Assembly (NCBI RefSeq): GCF_900114155.1
Contig: NZ_FOSC01000001.1
Span: 1-64,000, forward strand
Source: Marinobacter persicus
Lineage (GTDB): Bacteria; Pseudomonadota; Gammaproteobacteria; Pseudomonadales; Oleiphilaceae
Direction of reading: 5' to 3'
Length of the DNA stretch: 64,000 nucleotides
The notes beneath the pieces are model-generated. The model worked only from the letters and a program-made list of their open reading frames with translations, had not been told where the DNA came from and ran no database searches. The position numbers and the translations under genes are program-made. Each line of letters begins with the position of its first letter. The first letter of the stretch is position 1. Positions 1 to 10,229 of the stretch are shown one piece after another.

Positions 1-25
1 GGGGCGTGCCTCAAGCGAGATGCGC

Positions 26-53
26 ATTCTACAGACCGCAGATTTCCTGTCAA
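26..53 (-). promoter_or_regulatory. sigma70-like promoter pointing left out of the window
   Basis: Read on the minus strand there is a perfect -35 TTGACA (48-53), a 16-bp spacer and a -10 TAGAAT (26-31), followed by a GC-rich stretch. AT-rich sequence lies upstream. The combination resembles promoters of stable RNA or ribosomal protein genes. The transcribed gene lies beyond position 1 and cannot be seen. The call rests on the hexamers only. Confidence 0.6.
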
Positions 54-95
54 CGCGCTTTCGGAAAAAACTTTCTGAACTTCGGTTTACACGTA

Positions 96-1307
96 TTAGC
101 CAGGCGATCCGACGTCTACAATGACTTTGCCCGCCGCTTCGACCGCCGTTTTCCGGGCCTCGGCTATGTCCCGCCCTTTCGTCAAAACCACCCCCATACG
201 ACGACGGCCCTGCAATTCCGGCTTGCCAAACAGGCGTAACTGGACATTCCGCTCCCCAAGGACGCTCTCAAGACCACCATAACGAACGTTACTGGAATGA
301 CCTTCAGGCAGGATAACCGCAGAGGCCGAAGGCCCTAACTGGTTAATAGCGGGTATCGGCAAACCGAGAATGGCGCGGACATGCAAGGCAAACTCCGACA
401 GGTCCTGGGAAATGAGGGTCACCAAACCGGTGTCATGGGGCCGGGGCGACACCTCGGAGAACCAGACTTGATCCCCTTTCACGAACAGCTCCACACCGTA
501 AAGGCCATAACCGCCCAGATCTTCAACCACCGCGCCGGCAATCCGGGCAGCTTCGGCAAACGCCTTGTCGGACATTGGATGGGGCTGCCAGGATTCCCGG
601 TAATCACCATCCTCCTGCCTATGACCAATCGGTGCGCAAAAACTGAGGCCATCCCGATGCTTTACCGTCAGCAAGGTGATTTCGTAATCGAAGTCGACAA
701 AGCCTTCGACAATGACCCGTCCCTCGCCGGCACGCCCGCCACTTTGAGCATATTCCCAGGCCGCCTCGACGTCGCTTTCACCCTTTACCGTGCTCTGCCC
801 CTTACCGGAGGAACTCATCACCGGTTTTACCACCAGTGGCAAGCCGATGGACTGAACAGCGGCGAGGTATTCCTCCCGGGTAGCCGCAAATTGATAAGGC
901 GAGGTTGGCAACCCCAGCTCCTCAGCCGCCAGCCGGCGGATACCTTCCCGGTTCATGGTCAGGTGCACCGCACGGGCGGTGGGTACCACCGAATACCCCT
1001 CGCTTTCGAGCTTGACCAGCTCATCGGTGGCGATGGCCTCGATTTCCGGCACGATCAAATCCGGCTTTTCCGTCTCGATCACCCGGCGCAGGGCCTGGCC
1101 GTCGAGCATATTGATCACGTGGCTGCGGTGCGCGACTTGCATGGCCGGCGCATTGTCATAACGGTCAACGGCAATGACTTCAACGCCAAGTCGCTGAAGC
1201 TCAATCACGACCTCTTTACCCAACTCCCCGGAACCACACATCAGCACCCGGGTCGCGCCAGGTGAAAGTGGCGTCCCGATATGCACCGACTGCCCAGTTG
1301 TTTTCAT
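96..1307 (-). CDS. purT: Formate-dependent phosphoribosylglycinamide formyltransferase (GAR transformylase 2)
   Basis: PurT uses formate and ATP to make formyl-GAR in cytosolic purine synthesis, the folate-independent alternative to PurN. The 403-residue protein is slightly longer than the E. coli enzyme. It shows the biotin-carboxylase-like N-terminal fold (SGELGKE, residues 26-32), an ATP-grasp core with [12 protein letters not shown] (161-172) and the metal-binding [12 protein letters not shown] (283-294). The ATG start has GGAC about 10 nt upstream. It is the last gene of a leftward cluster that starts with the CoA Nudix gene. The next step of the pathway, PurL, is encoded nearby on the same strand. 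Family assignment is secure. Confidence 0.97.
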   Translation of the reverse strand: MKTTGQSVHIGTPLSPGATRVLMCGSGELGKEVVIELQRLGVEVIAVDRYDNAPAMQVAHRSHVINMLDGQALRRVIETEKPDLIVPEIEAIATDELVKLESEGYSVVPTARAVHLTMNREGIRRLAAEELGLPTSPYQFAATREEYLAAVQSIGLPLVVKPVMSSSGKGQSTVKGESDVEAAWEYAQSGGRAGEGRVIVEGFVDFDYEITLLTVKHRDGLSFCAPIGHRQEDGDYRESWQPHPMSDKAFAEAARIAGAVVEDLGGYGLYGVELFVKGDQVWFSEVSPRPHDTGLVTLISQDLSEFALHVRAILGLPIPAINQLGPSASAVILPEGHSSNVRYGGLESVLGERNVQLRLFGKPELQGRRRMGVVLTKGRDIAEARKTAVEAAGKVIVDVGSPG

Positions 1308-1337
1308 ATCACTACTGTCCTTTTGCTTCTTTGCGAA

Positions 1338-1523
1338 TCAAAGCGAAACCTTTTTCTCTCGCTCCGCGACTTTGCGTAACACTTCACGGCGCTGCTCGTT
1401 GGTCATGGACGTCCAGCGAAGAATTTCATCGCCCGTCCGCTGGCAGCCGATACACGTATCATTTTCATCCAGTGCACACACACTGACACAGGGCGACCGG
1501 ACCTTGTCTGAAACACGGCTCAT
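1338..1523 (-). CDS. DUF1289 family small four-cysteine protein
   Basis: This 61-residue protein has four cysteines (C12, C16, C24, C27) in a CxxxC...CxxC pattern followed by a helical segment containing EILRW. That is the signature of DUF1289 proteins, which are widespread small probable metal-binding proteins of unknown role. The start codon overlaps the stop of the upstream gamma-carbonic anhydrase gene by one base (TAATG), which implies translational coupling. purT follows after 30 bp. Function cannot be inferred beyond likely zinc or iron-sulfur binding. Confidence 0.85.
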   Translation of the reverse strand: MSRVSDKVRSPCVSVCALDENDTCIGCQRTGDEILRWTSMTNEQRREVLRKVAEREKKVSL

Positions 1524-2050
1524 TACAATTTGACTTCCTGCAGGTTGGCGAGATATCGGGAGGCATTTTTTACGTAATGGTCTGCACTCAGCTCCAGCAT
1601 TTTTTTCTGCTCTTCACTGAGTTCCCGCTTGATCTTGCCCGGCGAGCCCACCACAAGGGAGCCGTCCGGCACCTCCATGCCCTCCGGAATCAGGGTGTTG
1701 GCACCAATCAGACAATGCTTACCAATCTTCGCACCATTCAACACCACGGCATTAATGCCGATCAGTGAATAGTCACCAATGTCACAACCGTGGAGCATCA
1801 CCTTGTGTCCGACGGTGACCCCTTTACCGACGGTCAGCGGAATTCCCGCATCGGTATGCAATACCGAGCCATCCTGGATATTGCTGTTCGGGCCAACCGT
1901 GATGACATCGTTGTCGCCACGAATCACCACATTGAACCAGACACTGGCGTTCTCCATCAGCCGGACACTGCCAATAATGGTGGCGTTATCGGCGACAAAC
2001 TGCCCGTCACCGTGTTTTTCGGGCGTGCGTTGATCAAGGCTGTAAAACAT
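1523..2050 (-). CDS. Gamma-class carbonic anhydrase family protein
   Basis: The 175-residue protein is a left-handed beta-helix of hexapeptide repeats in the YrdA/PaaY/CaiE family. Histidines at 65, 82 and 87 occupy the three zinc-ligand positions of gamma-carbonic anhydrases ([14 protein letters not shown]). Many members are inactive or poorly active, so enzymatic activity is inference. The frame is open for 50 codons further upstream, but the start at 2050 (MFYSLDQ) fits the family and has GGAG at the right distance. The longer frame would also overlap the preceding Nudix gene. The gene is coupled to the DUF1289 gene through a one-base overlap. Confidence 0.92.
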   Translation of the reverse strand: MFYSLDQRTPEKHGDGQFVADNATIIGSVRLMENASVWFNVVIRGDNDVITVGPNSNIQDGSVLHTDAGIPLTVGKGVTVGHKVMLHGCDIGDYSLIGINAVVLNGAKIGKHCLIGANTLIPEGMEVPDGSLVVGSPGKIKRELSEEQKKMLELSADHYVKNASRYLANLQEVKL

Positions 2051-2066
2051 GGTTGTCTCCGTATTG

Positions 2067-2687
2067 TTATTTTGGCGGTTCAAGAATATCGATACCGGCA
2101 TCGTAAACGGCGTTGAGGAAGTCCACCAACACCAGCGCCGACATGCCCCATATCTGGTAATGCTGCCACTGATAGCAAGGCACATAGAAGGTATTGTCAA
2201 TGTAACTCAAAGCATCGGTGCGCTCGCGCCGGTCCTCGAGAAAAAACGAGATAGGTACGCGGAAAATACTCTCGATTTCATCCGGGTTGGCCTGCATCGG
2301 ACAATCTTCCGGCACGACTCCCACGTAAGGCGTCACCAGTATACGATGCAGGGACATCACCTGGCTCAACGGCGCCACAACATCAATCTGCTCAGGGGGC
2401 AGGCCGATTTCCTCGTGGGTTTCCCGCAAGGCGGTGACCAGCAGGGACTCGTCTTCAGCATCACGCATACCGCCCGGATAAGCGACCTGTCCCCGGTGCA
2501 TGCTGAGCCGTGATGAGCGGAGGGTAAAAATCATTTCCGGGTTATCGGGGTTGTCGGTGATGGGGACAAGCACCGCCGCCTCGGGGAAATCAAGGGTCAG
2601 TTGGCTGGGCGCGTAATTCGATAATTTCTCTGACAACAGCTCTCGCACGGGATCGACTCCGGTTAAGGCCAACATGGGATGAGACAT
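2067..2687 (-). CDS. CoA pyrophosphatase, Nudix hydrolase of the NudL/YeaB type
   Basis: This is a Nudix hydrolase predicted to split coenzyme A or its derivatives into phosphopantetheine and 3',5'-ADP. It has the CoA-family motif ([18 protein letters not shown]) directly before the Nudix box (GG-x5-E... RETHEEIGL), which separates this subgroup from other Nudix enzymes. About 206 residues. The ATG at 2687 is preferred; a TTG two codons upstream is also in frame and no strong ribosome site is visible for either. It is the first gene of the leftward cluster ending in purT and is divergent from the zinc-ribbon Nudix gene. Confidence 0.9.
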   Translation of the reverse strand: MSHPMLALTGVDPVRELLSEKLSNYAPSQLTLDFPEAAVLVPITDNPDNPEMIFTLRSSRLSMHRGQVAYPGGMRDAEDESLLVTALRETHEEIGLPPEQIDVVAPLSQVMSLHRILVTPYVGVVPEDCPMQANPDEIESIFRVPISFFLEDRRERTDALSYIDNTFYVPCYQWQHYQIWGMSALVLVDFLNAVYDAGIDILEPPK

Positions 2688-2743
2688 GGCCAACGCTGAT
2701 CGTTAAACTGATCACAATAGTTCACCAGTATACGGGGAAAACC

Positions 2744-3292
2744 ATGAATTATTGCAGCACTTGCGGCAATCCGGTTGAACAACGCATTCCCGATGGGGAC
2801 AACCGCCACCGCTACGTTTGCGTGAGCTGCGAGACCATACACTACCAGAACCCGAATATTGTGGCGGGCACCGTGGCCGTCTGGCAGGGACAGATTCTGT
2901 TGTGCCGCCGGGCCATTGAGCCCCGTTACGGTTACTGGACCCTGCCCGCGGGTTTTATGGAAAACGCTGAAACCACCATGGAAGCGGCGGAGAGGGAAAC
3001 CCGTGAAGAGGCACTGGCGGAAGTCACCATTGAGGGCCTGTATGCCATGATTGATGTCCCACATATCAATCAGGTGCACATGTTCTACCGGGCGGCCCTG
3101 GTGGATGGCCGCTTTGGTGCCGGTGAAGAATCTCTGGAAACCCGCCTGTTTGCGCCCGCCGACATTCCATGGGATGAAATATCCTTTCCCACCGTGCGCA
3201 AGACCCTGGAGCTGTTTCTGGCGGATATGGAATCACAGCAGTTCGGGGTTCATGTCACGGACATCCGCCACCCTATGGCAAAAAGGGCCTGA
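2744..3292 (+). CDS. Nudix hydrolase with N-terminal zinc ribbon
   Basis: The 182-residue protein begins with a two-CxxC zinc ribbon (CSTC near residue 4, CVSC near residue 28) followed by a Nudix domain with the box GFMENAETTMEAAERETREEA. This architecture occurs in NADH pyrophosphatase-related and ADP-ribose or nucleotide-sugar hydrolases. The longer NudC N-terminal domain is absent, so the substrate is uncertain. GGGGA lies just upstream of the ATG. It is divergent from the CoA Nudix gene, and its stop abuts the stop of the convergent YqfO-like gene with no gap. Confidence 0.88.
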   Translation: MNYCSTCGNPVEQRIPDGDNRHRYVCVSCETIHYQNPNIVAGTVAVWQGQILLCRRAIEPRYGYWTLPAGFMENAETTMEAAERETREEALAEVTIEGLYAMIDVPHINQVHMFYRAALVDGRFGAGEESLETRLFAPADIPWDEISFPTVRKTLELFLADMESQQFGVHVTDIRHPMAKRA

Positions 3293-3604
3293 TCAGAAGT
3301 CTTCGAGCCGATACACCTCATAAGCAGGCTCTTCGTAGGGATGAGCCTGTTTCAACGCGGCCACGGCTTCGGCAATCACATCATCACCGGTAACCAGCTC
3401 CACCTTGAATTCACTGACCGTTTCCAATTCACCATTTTTCCCGAGGAACGGATCGCTACCCGCCAGGGGCCGAAACTGCCCCTGGCCCTGACACTGCCAG
3501 GCACACTGATCGTAATCGCCGATTTTTCCTGCGCCGGCCTCAAACAGCGCCTGCTTGGTGACCTCCAGATGGGTACCGGGAACGAAGTAACACAGTTTGT
3601 ACAT
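3293..3604 (-). CDS. YqfO/NIF3-insert-type small protein
   Basis: The 103-residue protein begins MYKLCYFVPGTHLE and ends with the AHPYEEPAYEVYRLE motif typical of the PII/CutA-like domain inserted in NIF3/YqfO proteins. In many gammaproteobacteria this domain is a stand-alone gene. The fold suggests a trimeric ferredoxin-like protein, possibly metal-binding. No function is established. GGTGGAAA precedes the ATG. The gene is convergent with the upstream Nudix gene, with no intergenic space and no terminator between them. Confidence 0.85.
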   Translation of the reverse strand: MYKLCYFVPGTHLEVTKQALFEAGAGKIGDYDQCAWQCQGQGQFRPLAGSDPFLGKNGELETVSEFKVELVTGDDVIAEAVAALKQAHPYEEPAYEVYRLEDF

Positions 3605-3652
3605 TTTCCACCCAAATTGATCAAACTTTGTAAATTATTGAGGTTTCCCAAG

Positions 3653-3675
3653 TTACCCACAAAATCTGTGGATAA
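3653..3675. promoter_or_regulatory. Inverted pair of DnaA boxes
   Basis: TTACCCACA (3653-3661) and TGTGGATAA (3667-3675) face each other across 5 bp. The second is an exact match to the E. coli R1-type box on the minus strand, and the first differs at one position. The pair is also a near-perfect inverted repeat, so a stem-loop is an alternative reading. Confidence 0.5.
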
Positions 3676-3960
3676 CTATGGGGATAGTTTTTGGGAATGT
3701 CTCGCCAGACCCCATGGTTACTGACCTTACCTCAAATTGGCGAGAAATTCGCCCACTTCATTTATTTCTTATTTTTCATACACTTAGCAAGCATGATCAA
3801 AAACCATGCGAGAAATCAGACAGTTGTACACAGATGCAGCAAACGCGCCCCGGAAATGTGCATAAAGGCGCCTCGTCAAGCCCTTGACACACCAATATAG
3901 ACCCTTTTTTTCACTGATTTCTGTAGACAATGCCCTTGAACCATGTTCCAAAAACCCACA

Positions 3961-4008
3961 AAAAAAACCGGCCCGCCGCGCCCTGACCAGGGGGCGCAAC
4001 GAGCCGGC
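3961..4008 (-). terminator. Rho-independent terminator of purL
   Basis: On the minus strand, just after the purL stop, a GC-rich stem (GCCGG...CCGGC outside, GCGCCC...GGGCGC inside, loop about 7 nt) is followed by a run of about seven T. Position and T-tract fit an intrinsic terminator. Confidence 0.85.
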
Positions 4009-4040
4009 TTTCCCGGAACCAGCTTTCGAGGCCGTCGCCT

Positions 4041-7000
4041 CTAACCAAGCCAGCGTCTGGCGTTACGGAACATCCGCATCCAGGGACCGTCTTCCTGCCA
4101 CTCCTGTGGTCGCCAGGAATGCTGTACGGCACGGAATACCCGTTCCGGGTGGGGCATCATAATGGTGACCCGACCATCACGGTTGGTTACACCGGTGATG
4201 CCCATCTCGGAACCGTTCGGATTGTACGGGTAGCGGGTGGTCGCCTGACCACGATTATCCACGTACTGCAACGCGACCCGGCCATCTTCTTTCAGGGCCG
4301 CAGCCGAGCTACCCGACGGCAGCTCAATCCGCCCCTCGCCATGGGCCACGGCAATCGGCATTCGGGAGCCGGCCATACCATCAAGGAAGGCGGATTCCGA
4401 CGATTGCACTTCCACCATGGCAAAACGTGCCTCGAACTGTTCGGACTGGTTACGAACAAAACGCGGCCAGCCATCACTACCGGGGATCAGTTCGTGCAGG
4501 TTCGACAGCATCTGACAGCCATTACAGACGCCCAGCGCCAGGGTATCCTGCCGATTGAAGAACGCTGCAAACTCGTCACGCACACGGTCATTGAACAGGA
4601 TTGATTTCGCCCAGCCTTCACCAGCACCCAGTACATCGCCGTAGGAAAAGCCACCACAAGCCACGAGGCTCTGGAAGGCTTCCAGGCTGACCCGCCCCGA
4701 CAGCAGGTCGCTCATGTGAACGTCAACCGCCTCAAAACCGGCGCGATCAAAGGCCGCCGCCATCTCAACCTGGCCATTCACGCCCTGTTCCCGCAGCACG
4801 GCCACCTTTGGCCGGGCGCCACTGCTGACAAACGGCGCCGCGACGTCTTCATTGATATCAAACGTCAGCTCCGCGCTCAGGCCCGGATCTTCGGCATCCA
4901 GCAAATTGTCGAACTCTTCCCGGGCGCAATCGGCGTTATCCCGCAGCGACTGGATGCGATAACTGGTCTCTGACCAGAGACGCTGCAATTCCGAACGGGG
5001 CTCATCCATCACGGTTTCAGCACCAAACGTGAGCCGCAACCGGTCTTTGTCGTTCAGGGTACCAACGACGCTGATGTGATCTCCCAGCCCCGCACCGGAA
5101 AACTGCTGAAGTACAAAGGCGGTGTCTTCCCGACGAACCTGGATCACCGCACCCAGTTCCTCGTTGAACAGCTCACGGGCAAACTGACTGGTTTCTTCAG
5201 CCAGGCCATCGAGCTTGATATCGGCACCGGTATGGCCGGCAAAACACATTTCAGCCAGGGTCACGAACAGGCCGCCATCAGAGCGGTCATGGTAAGCCAG
5301 CAGTTTATCGTCGGCGTTCAGTCCCTGAATGACCGCAAAGAAGGCCTTGATATCTTCCGGATCGTCCAGGTCCGGCGCCACCGCGCCGGTCTGGCTGTAT
5401 ACCTGGGCCAGAGCCGAGCCACCCAGTCGATTCTGTCCGGCGGCCAGATCAATCAGTATCAGGTCGGTTTCACCGGCATCGGTGCGAAGTTGCGGTGTCA
5501 GTGTACGCGCCACGTCGGTTACCGGCGCAAAACCGCTGACAATCAGGGACAGCGGTGAAGTCACGGATTTCTGGTCGCCGTTATCCTCTTCCCAGGTGGT
5601 CTTCATGGACATGGAGTCCTTGCCCACCGGAATGGTGATACCCAGTGCCGGGCACAGCTCCATACCCACCGCTTTCACGGTTTCATAAAGGTTTTCGTCT
5701 TCACCGGGATGACCGGCGGCAGCCATCCAGTTGGCCGACAGGCGAATGTCCGAAAGCTTGCCAATAGGCGCGGCCGCCAGGTTGGTAATCACCTCACCCA
5801 CCGACATCCGCCCGGAGGCCGGCGCATCAATAACCGCCACCGGGGTGCGCTCTCCCATGGCCATCGCTTCACCGGTGCGTACGTCAAAGGATGCGGCGGT
5901 TACCGCCACATCGGCCACCGGCACCTGCCAGGGCCCTACCATCTGGTCCCGGGCCACAAGGCCGGTAATGGTGCGGTCACCGATAGTGATCAGGAAACTC
6001 TTGGAGCCCACAGAAGGCAGACGCAGCACTCGACGAACGGCATCGTGCAGATCGATTTTCGAGGAATCGAAGACCGGCTTTGTGAACGACGAGCGGGTCA
6101 CACTGCGGTGCATTTTCGGCGGCTTGCCGAACAGCACATCCATGGGCAGGTCAACGGGCTTGTCGTTGAAATAGGAATCCGCCAGCTCCAGGTGGTGGGC
6201 CTCGGTGGCCTCGCCCACAACCGCGTACGGACAACGCTCACGACGGCACAGCTCGTCAAACAGATCCAGATTCTCCGGTGCCACCGCCATCACATAGCGT
6301 TCCTGGGATTCGTTACACCAGATTTCCAACGGAGACATGCCCGGCTCGTCGCTGGGGATATCACGCAACTCGAATTTGCCGCCACGACCACCGTCTTTGA
6401 CCAGTTCGGGCATGGCATTGGACAGGCCGCCGGCCCCCACGTCGTGAATAAAGCAGATGGGGTTACTCTCGCCCATCTGCCAGCAGCGGTCGATCACTTC
6501 CTGGCAGCGGCGCTCCATTTCCGGATTGCCCCGTTGTACCGACGCAAAATCCAGATTCTCATTGCTGGCACCGGAATCCATGGAGGAAGCCGCACCGCCA
6601 CCCAGACCAATCAGCATGGACGGCCCGCCGAGGACAATCAGTTTCGCCCCTTCGGGAATGTGACCTTTCTCTACGTGCTGCTCGCTGATGTTGCCCAGAC
6701 CGCCGGCAATCATGATCGGCTTGTGATAGCCGCGCATTTCCTCGCCGGCAGCCCCCGGCGCCAGGGCCTCGAAGGTCCGGAAATAACCGGCCAGATTCGG
6801 CCGGCCAAACTCGTTATTGAACGCCGCCCCGCCAACAGGGCCTTCGATCATGATATCCAGCGGCGAGGCAATGCGCTCGGGCTTGCCATAACCGGTTTCC
6901 CAGGGCTGCTCATCGCCTGGCAGGTTCAGGTTGGATACAGTGAAACCGGTGAGACCCGCTTTCGGCTTCGAGCCGCGACCGGTTGCCCCTTCATCGCGAA

Positions 7001-7946
7001 TTTCACCACCGGCGCCCGTGGCGGAACCGGAGAACGGCGAAATTGCTGTCGGGTGGTTGTGGGTTTCCACCTTCATCAGAATGTGAACCGGCTCTTTGTT
7101 GTAGCCATAGGTTCCGGTTTCCGGCGCCGGATAAAAACGCCCGGCTTCACTGCCGACAATCACCGAGGCGTTGTCTTTATAGGCGGACAACACGCCCTCG
7201 CTATTCATTTCATAGGTGTTGCGAATCATCGCGAACAGCGATTTCTCCTGAGCTTCGCCGTCAATATCCCAACTGGCGTTGAAGATCTTATGCCGGCAGT
7301 GTTCGGAGTTTGCCTGGGCAAACATCATCAGCTCAACATCGGTGGGATCTCGCTCAAGCGAGGTAAACGACTCCACCAGGTAATCAATTTCATCATCCGC
7401 CAGGGCCAGGCCCAAAGAGGCATTCGCCTTGACCAGTGCCTCGCGGCCGCCGGCCAGAACCGGCACCCGGTTCAGTTGCCGTGGTTCTTCTTCGCTGAAC
7501 AACAGCTCGGCACCGCCCATCTCGTGGAAGACCTTTTCAGTCATGCGGTCGTGCAGCAACGTGGCAATCTGCTCACGCTGCTCAAGCCCCAGCTTTTTAC
7601 GGGCCTTCACATAATAGGCCACGCCCCGCTCAATCCGGCGAATCTGGCGCAAGCCGCAGTTACGGGCGATGTCGGTCGCCTTGCTGGACCAGGGCGACAA
7701 CGTGCCGGGACGGGGAACCACCAGAAACAGCACCCCGTCAGGCTCTTCGGTTTCAGCACTGGGCCCGTAGGTCAGCAACCGGTCCAGCACGGCCTGTTCG
7801 GCGTCGGACAAATCCGCCTCCAGGTCGGCAAAGTGCATGAACTCGGCATACACATGGTCCACATCCGGAACCAGTTCCTGGATACGTGAATGCAACTTAC
7901 GGGAACGGAAAGGCGAGAGCGCGGGCGCGCCGCGAAGTTCAAGCAT
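4041..7946 (-). CDS. purL: Phosphoribosylformylglycinamidine synthase (FGAM synthetase)
   Basis: PurL converts formyl-GAR to FGAM using ATP and glutamine, the step after PurT. The protein is about 1301 residues, the large single-chain form of Gammaproteobacteria. It has an N-terminal substrate-channel domain, two AIR-synthase-like halves (first with the [13 protein letters not shown] motif) and a C-terminal class I glutaminase with GVCNGCQ (catalytic Cys), HGEGR and PHPER. The start at 7946 ([11 protein letters not shown]) matches known PurL N-termini and has AGG upstream; a 16-residue longer frame exists. It is divergent from mltF across about 150 bp and ends at a strong terminator. Confidence 0.98.
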   Translation of the reverse strand: MLELRGAPALSPFRSRKLHSRIQELVPDVDHVYAEFMHFADLEADLSDAEQAVLDRLLTYGPSAETEEPDGVLFLVVPRPGTLSPWSSKATDIARNCGLRQIRRIERGVAYYVKARKKLGLEQREQIATLLHDRMTEKVFHEMGGAELLFSEEEPRQLNRVPVLAGGREALVKANASLGLALADDEIDYLVESFTSLERDPTDVELMMFAQANSEHCRHKIFNASWDIDGEAQEKSLFAMIRNTYEMNSEGVLSAYKDNASVIVGSEAGRFYPAPETGTYGYNKEPVHILMKVETHNHPTAISPFSGSATGAGGEIRDEGATGRGSKPKAGLTGFTVSNLNLPGDEQPWETGYGKPERIASPLDIMIEGPVGGAAFNNEFGRPNLAGYFRTFEALAPGAAGEEMRGYHKPIMIAGGLGNISEQHVEKGHIPEGAKLIVLGGPSMLIGLGGGAASSMDSGASNENLDFASVQRGNPEMERRCQEVIDRCWQMGESNPICFIHDVGAGGLSNAMPELVKDGGRGGKFELRDIPSDEPGMSPLEIWCNESQERYVMAVAPENLDLFDELCRRERCPYAVVGEATEAHHLELADSYFNDKPVDLPMDVLFGKPPKMHRSVTRSSFTKPVFDSSKIDLHDAVRRVLRLPSVGSKSFLITIGDRTITGLVARDQMVGPWQVPVADVAVTAASFDVRTGEAMAMGERTPVAVIDAPASGRMSVGEVITNLAAAPIGKLSDIRLSANWMAAAGHPGEDENLYETVKAVGMELCPALGITIPVGKDSMSMKTTWEEDNGDQKSVTSPLSLIVSGFAPVTDVARTLTPQLRTDAGETDLILIDLAAGQNRLGGSALAQVYSQTGAVAPDLDDPEDIKAFFAVIQGLNADDKLLAYHDRSDGGLFVTLAEMCFAGHTGADIKLDGLAEETSQFARELFNEELGAVIQVRREDTAFVLQQFSGAGLGDHISVVGTLNDKDRLRLTFGAETVMDEPRSELQRLWSETSYRIQSLRDNADCAREEFDNLLDAEDPGLSAELTFDINEDVAAPFVSSGARPKVAVLREQGVNGQVEMAAAFDRAGFEAVDVHMSDLLSGRVSLEAFQSLVACGGFSYGDVLGAGEGWAKSILFNDRVRDEFAAFFNRQDTLALGVCNGCQMLSNLHELIPGSDGWPRFVRNQSEQFEARFAMVEVQSSESAFLDGMAGSRMPIAVAHGEGRIELPSGSSAAALKEDGRVALQYVDNRGQATTRYPYNPNGSEMGITGVTNRDGRVTIMMPHPERVFRAVQHSWRPQEWQEDGPWMRMFRNARRWLG

Positions 7947-8096
7947 GATATCAACCTGTATCGCGCGAATCGGGAGACGTTCGAAAGCCGGCAATGATAC
8001 CCGAAAGAAGGCCAGGGATACAGCAGCCAGACAAGACTCCCCACGGGGAGATTTGTTACCATGTGAGGTACCGATTGACGCCTGAGAGAGTCGCCT

Positions 8097-9614
8097 TTGT
8101 TACCCATTACCGGTCACCGGTCAACCCCGGGCCTTGCCCTGACAGCCCTCCTGCTGGCTGCGCTGGCACTATCCGGCTGTTCGCGCCCCAGCACGCTCCA
8201 GGAAATACGTAACGAAGGCGTGTTGCACGTGATTACGCGGGAGGCTCCCTCCCTTTATTACCGGCAGCGGGGTAATCCCACCGGCTACGATTACCAACTG
8301 GCTCGGCACCTGGCCGACCACCTGGGCGTCGAGCTCCGGGTCCGGGTGGCCGAAGACAACTCGGAAATCCTCTCGGTACTGGCCAACAACTACGCCCATA
8401 TTGGCCTGACGGGCGTCACCGACCATCCGGAACTCTCCGACAACTTCCGCACCCTGCCCACCGGCATCAAGGCCCAGTCTGTCATTGTCTATCACCGTGA
8501 TGCCGAACCGGTATCCGGCATGGAGGAACTGGCCGGCCAGACCGTCCACATGTTGCCGGACAGCAGTCACGAACATCTGATCCAGCAACCCGATGAGAAC
8601 CATCCGGAAATCCGGCTTCACCCTGGACTGGATGCCGCGGGCCTGCTGGCCAGGGTGGACCGGGGCGAATTCACCTATGCGGCCATTGCCTCCAATGAAC
8701 TGGAGCTCAACCAGGTTTTTTATCCCAACATCCTGAAGGGATTTGCCCTGAGCCAGCCCAAAGACCTGGTCTGGCTGTTTCCCGCCGATCAGGACACAAC
8801 ACTGGTTAACAAGGTGTCCGATTTTTTCGAACGTGCCCGCCAAAGTGGCCTGATGGCACAGCTGCGGGAACGCTTCTACGGGCACCTGGAACAACTCAAT
8901 TACGTGGGTGCGCTCACCTTCATGAAACACGTTGAAGCACGGCTGCACCGTTACGAGCCGCTGTTCAGGGAATACGCCCGTGAAACCGGCTTTGACTGGC
9001 GACTGCTTGCGGCCATTGGCTACCAGGAATCCCACTGGCGCCCCAATGCCATCTCACCCACTGGCGTGCGTGGACTGATGATGCTCACCCTCTCGACCGC
9101 CCGCTATGTAGGCATCGACAACCGGCTCAATCCGGAACAGAGCATCGAGGGTGGCGCCCGGTATTTCCGACGGGTGTATGAAAAAATCCCGGATCGCATC
9201 CCCGAGCCGGACCGCACCTGGTTCGCCCTGGCCTCTTATAATGTAGGCTTCGGACACCTGGAGGATGCCCGGCGACTGACCGAAGGCGCGGGCAAAAACC
9301 CGGACCGGTGGGTGGATGTAAAGGAATTCCTGCCCCTGCTGGCGCAAAAAGAATGGTACTCAAAAACCCGCTTTGGCTACGCCCGTGGCCACGAGCCGGT
9401 ATTGTACGTTCAGAATATTCGGCGGTATCTGGATTTTCTGGTGCGACTGACCGAGCCGGAAGCGCCTGCCGGAGCACCCCCTGACAAACAACTGTTCTGG
9501 CTGGAGCCCGCCGAGAACGAGGCGCTCGAAGACCGCAGTACAGAAGCCACCGGCAATCCGCCTGCCAGAGCATCACTACCGCCGGAACTGGGTCCGATAC
9601 CGCCGACGCTATAG
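8097..9614 (+). CDS. mltF: Membrane-bound lytic murein transglycosylase F
   Basis: MltF cleaves peptidoglycan glycan strands to form 1,6-anhydromuropeptides. The N-terminal hydrophobic segment ends in a lipobox (LALSGC), so it is an outer-membrane lipoprotein. Residues about 35-265 form a solute-binding-protein-type regulatory domain. The SLT catalytic domain follows, with the catalytic glutamate in GYQESHW (about residue 311) and the [11 protein letters not shown] motif. The start is TTG, preceded by GAGAGAG; the nearest upstream ATG is followed directly by a stop. The divergent purL-mltF arrangement is also known from Pseudomonas. Its stop overlaps the convergent recX stop by a few bases. 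Confidence 0.95.
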   Translation: MLPITGHRSTPGLALTALLLAALALSGCSRPSTLQEIRNEGVLHVITREAPSLYYRQRGNPTGYDYQLARHLADHLGVELRVRVAEDNSEILSVLANNYAHIGLTGVTDHPELSDNFRTLPTGIKAQSVIVYHRDAEPVSGMEELAGQTVHMLPDSSHEHLIQQPDENHPEIRLHPGLDAAGLLARVDRGEFTYAAIASNELELNQVFYPNILKGFALSQPKDLVWLFPADQDTTLVNKVSDFFERARQSGLMAQLRERFYGHLEQLNYVGALTFMKHVEARLHRYEPLFREYARETGFDWRLLAAIGYQESHWRPNAISPTGVRGLMMLTLSTARYVGIDNRLNPEQSIEGGARYFRRVYEKIPDRIPEPDRTWFALASYNVGFGHLEDARRLTEGAGKNPDRWVDVKEFLPLLAQKEWYSKTRFGYARGHEPVLYVQNIRRYLDFLVRLTEPEAPAGAPPDKQLFWLEPAENEALEDRSTEATGNPPARASLPPELGPIPPTL

Positions 9615-10085
9615 ATTCTCGGGATCCGTCACGCCCAGCGCCTTTTCCACCTGACCGGAAGAAAAGCCGCGCCGGGCCAGAAAGCGGGCCTGGCGCATTT
9701 TTTCCTTCAAATCATCCTGAACCGGCACAAGCCCGAAACGCCGCTCCCGCAGCTGCGCAGCCATCCGGCACCACTGTTCATCAGACACCTGATCAAGACA
9801 CTCCGGGCTCTGGTGGACACCCCTCTGCTGCAATTCCGCCAGGATGCGCAACGGGCCGTAACCCAGATCCATTCTCTGGCGGGCATACACATCGGCGAAA
9901 CGCTGGTCATCCAGCCACCCTTCTGCCTCGTATTCGTCAAGGACCGCCTCAATCACGGCCGACTCCAGTTTGCGCTGGCGCAATTTCAGAGCAAGCTCCT
10001 GCCGACTGTGTTCGCGCCGGGCCAGCAAGCGCAGGGCAACCGAACGGGCCTTGTATTCAGGATCGTGCTGTTTTTCGTCTTTCAC
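9609..10085 (-). CDS. recX: RecA regulatory protein RecX
   Basis: RecX caps RecA filaments and limits recombination and SOS activity. The protein of about 158 residues shows the RecX three-helix repeats, with ALRLLARREHSRQEL near the N-terminus, EGWLDDQRFADVYARQR in the centre and ARRGFSSGQVEKAL near the C-terminus. A GTG at 10085 with AAGGGG seven bases upstream is the best start; a TTG at 10115 is in frame but lacks a good site. recX commonly follows recA, but no recA is visible here. The gene is convergent with mltF, with overlapping 3' ends. Confidence 0.92.
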   Translation of the reverse strand: MKDEKQHDPEYKARSVALRLLARREHSRQELALKLRQRKLESAVIEAVLDEYEAEGWLDDQRFADVYARQRMDLGYGPLRILAELQQRGVHQSPECLDQVSDEQWCRMAAQLRERRFGLVPVQDDLKEKMRQARFLARRGFSSGQVEKALGVTDPENL

Positions 10086-10229
10086 CGATAAGCCCCTTTC
10101 CGCACACGCTTGCAAAACGCTAGACTAGCGCCCCGTTTTCATTACTGCCCGACACTGCAAAGTGCCGATGCCCGGTGGCCAGATACTTTGCCGCCACCGC
10201 AGACTGGTTTCAATGCCGAAGGATACGTT

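Larger units (their letters stand above)
3605..4040. other. 436-bp gene-free region with DnaA-box-like sites
   Basis: This is one of the two largest gene-free gaps in the window; the short frames in it have no credible protein features. It contains a perfect consensus DnaA box on the minus strand (TGTGGATAA, 3667-3675) facing a one-mismatch box (TTACCCACA, 3653-3661). A further TTATNCACA-type box lies on the minus strand (TGTGCATAA, 3857-3865), and a weaker match at 3824-3832 (TTGTACACA). AT-rich tracts lie at about 3615-3645 and 3755-3785. The purL terminator occupies the right end. DnaA titration, regulation or an origin-like role is inference. Confidence 0.5.

Noticed and set aside
3678-3999. 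Short overlapping frames in the gap before purL
   Set aside because: Overlap each other on both strands, lack ribosome sites and family features; the DNA-site content explains the region better.
5709-7889. 726-codon open frame antisense to purL
   Set aside because: Low-complexity His/Gly/Arg composition typical of the antisense of a GC-rich gene; purL on the other strand has all family motifs.
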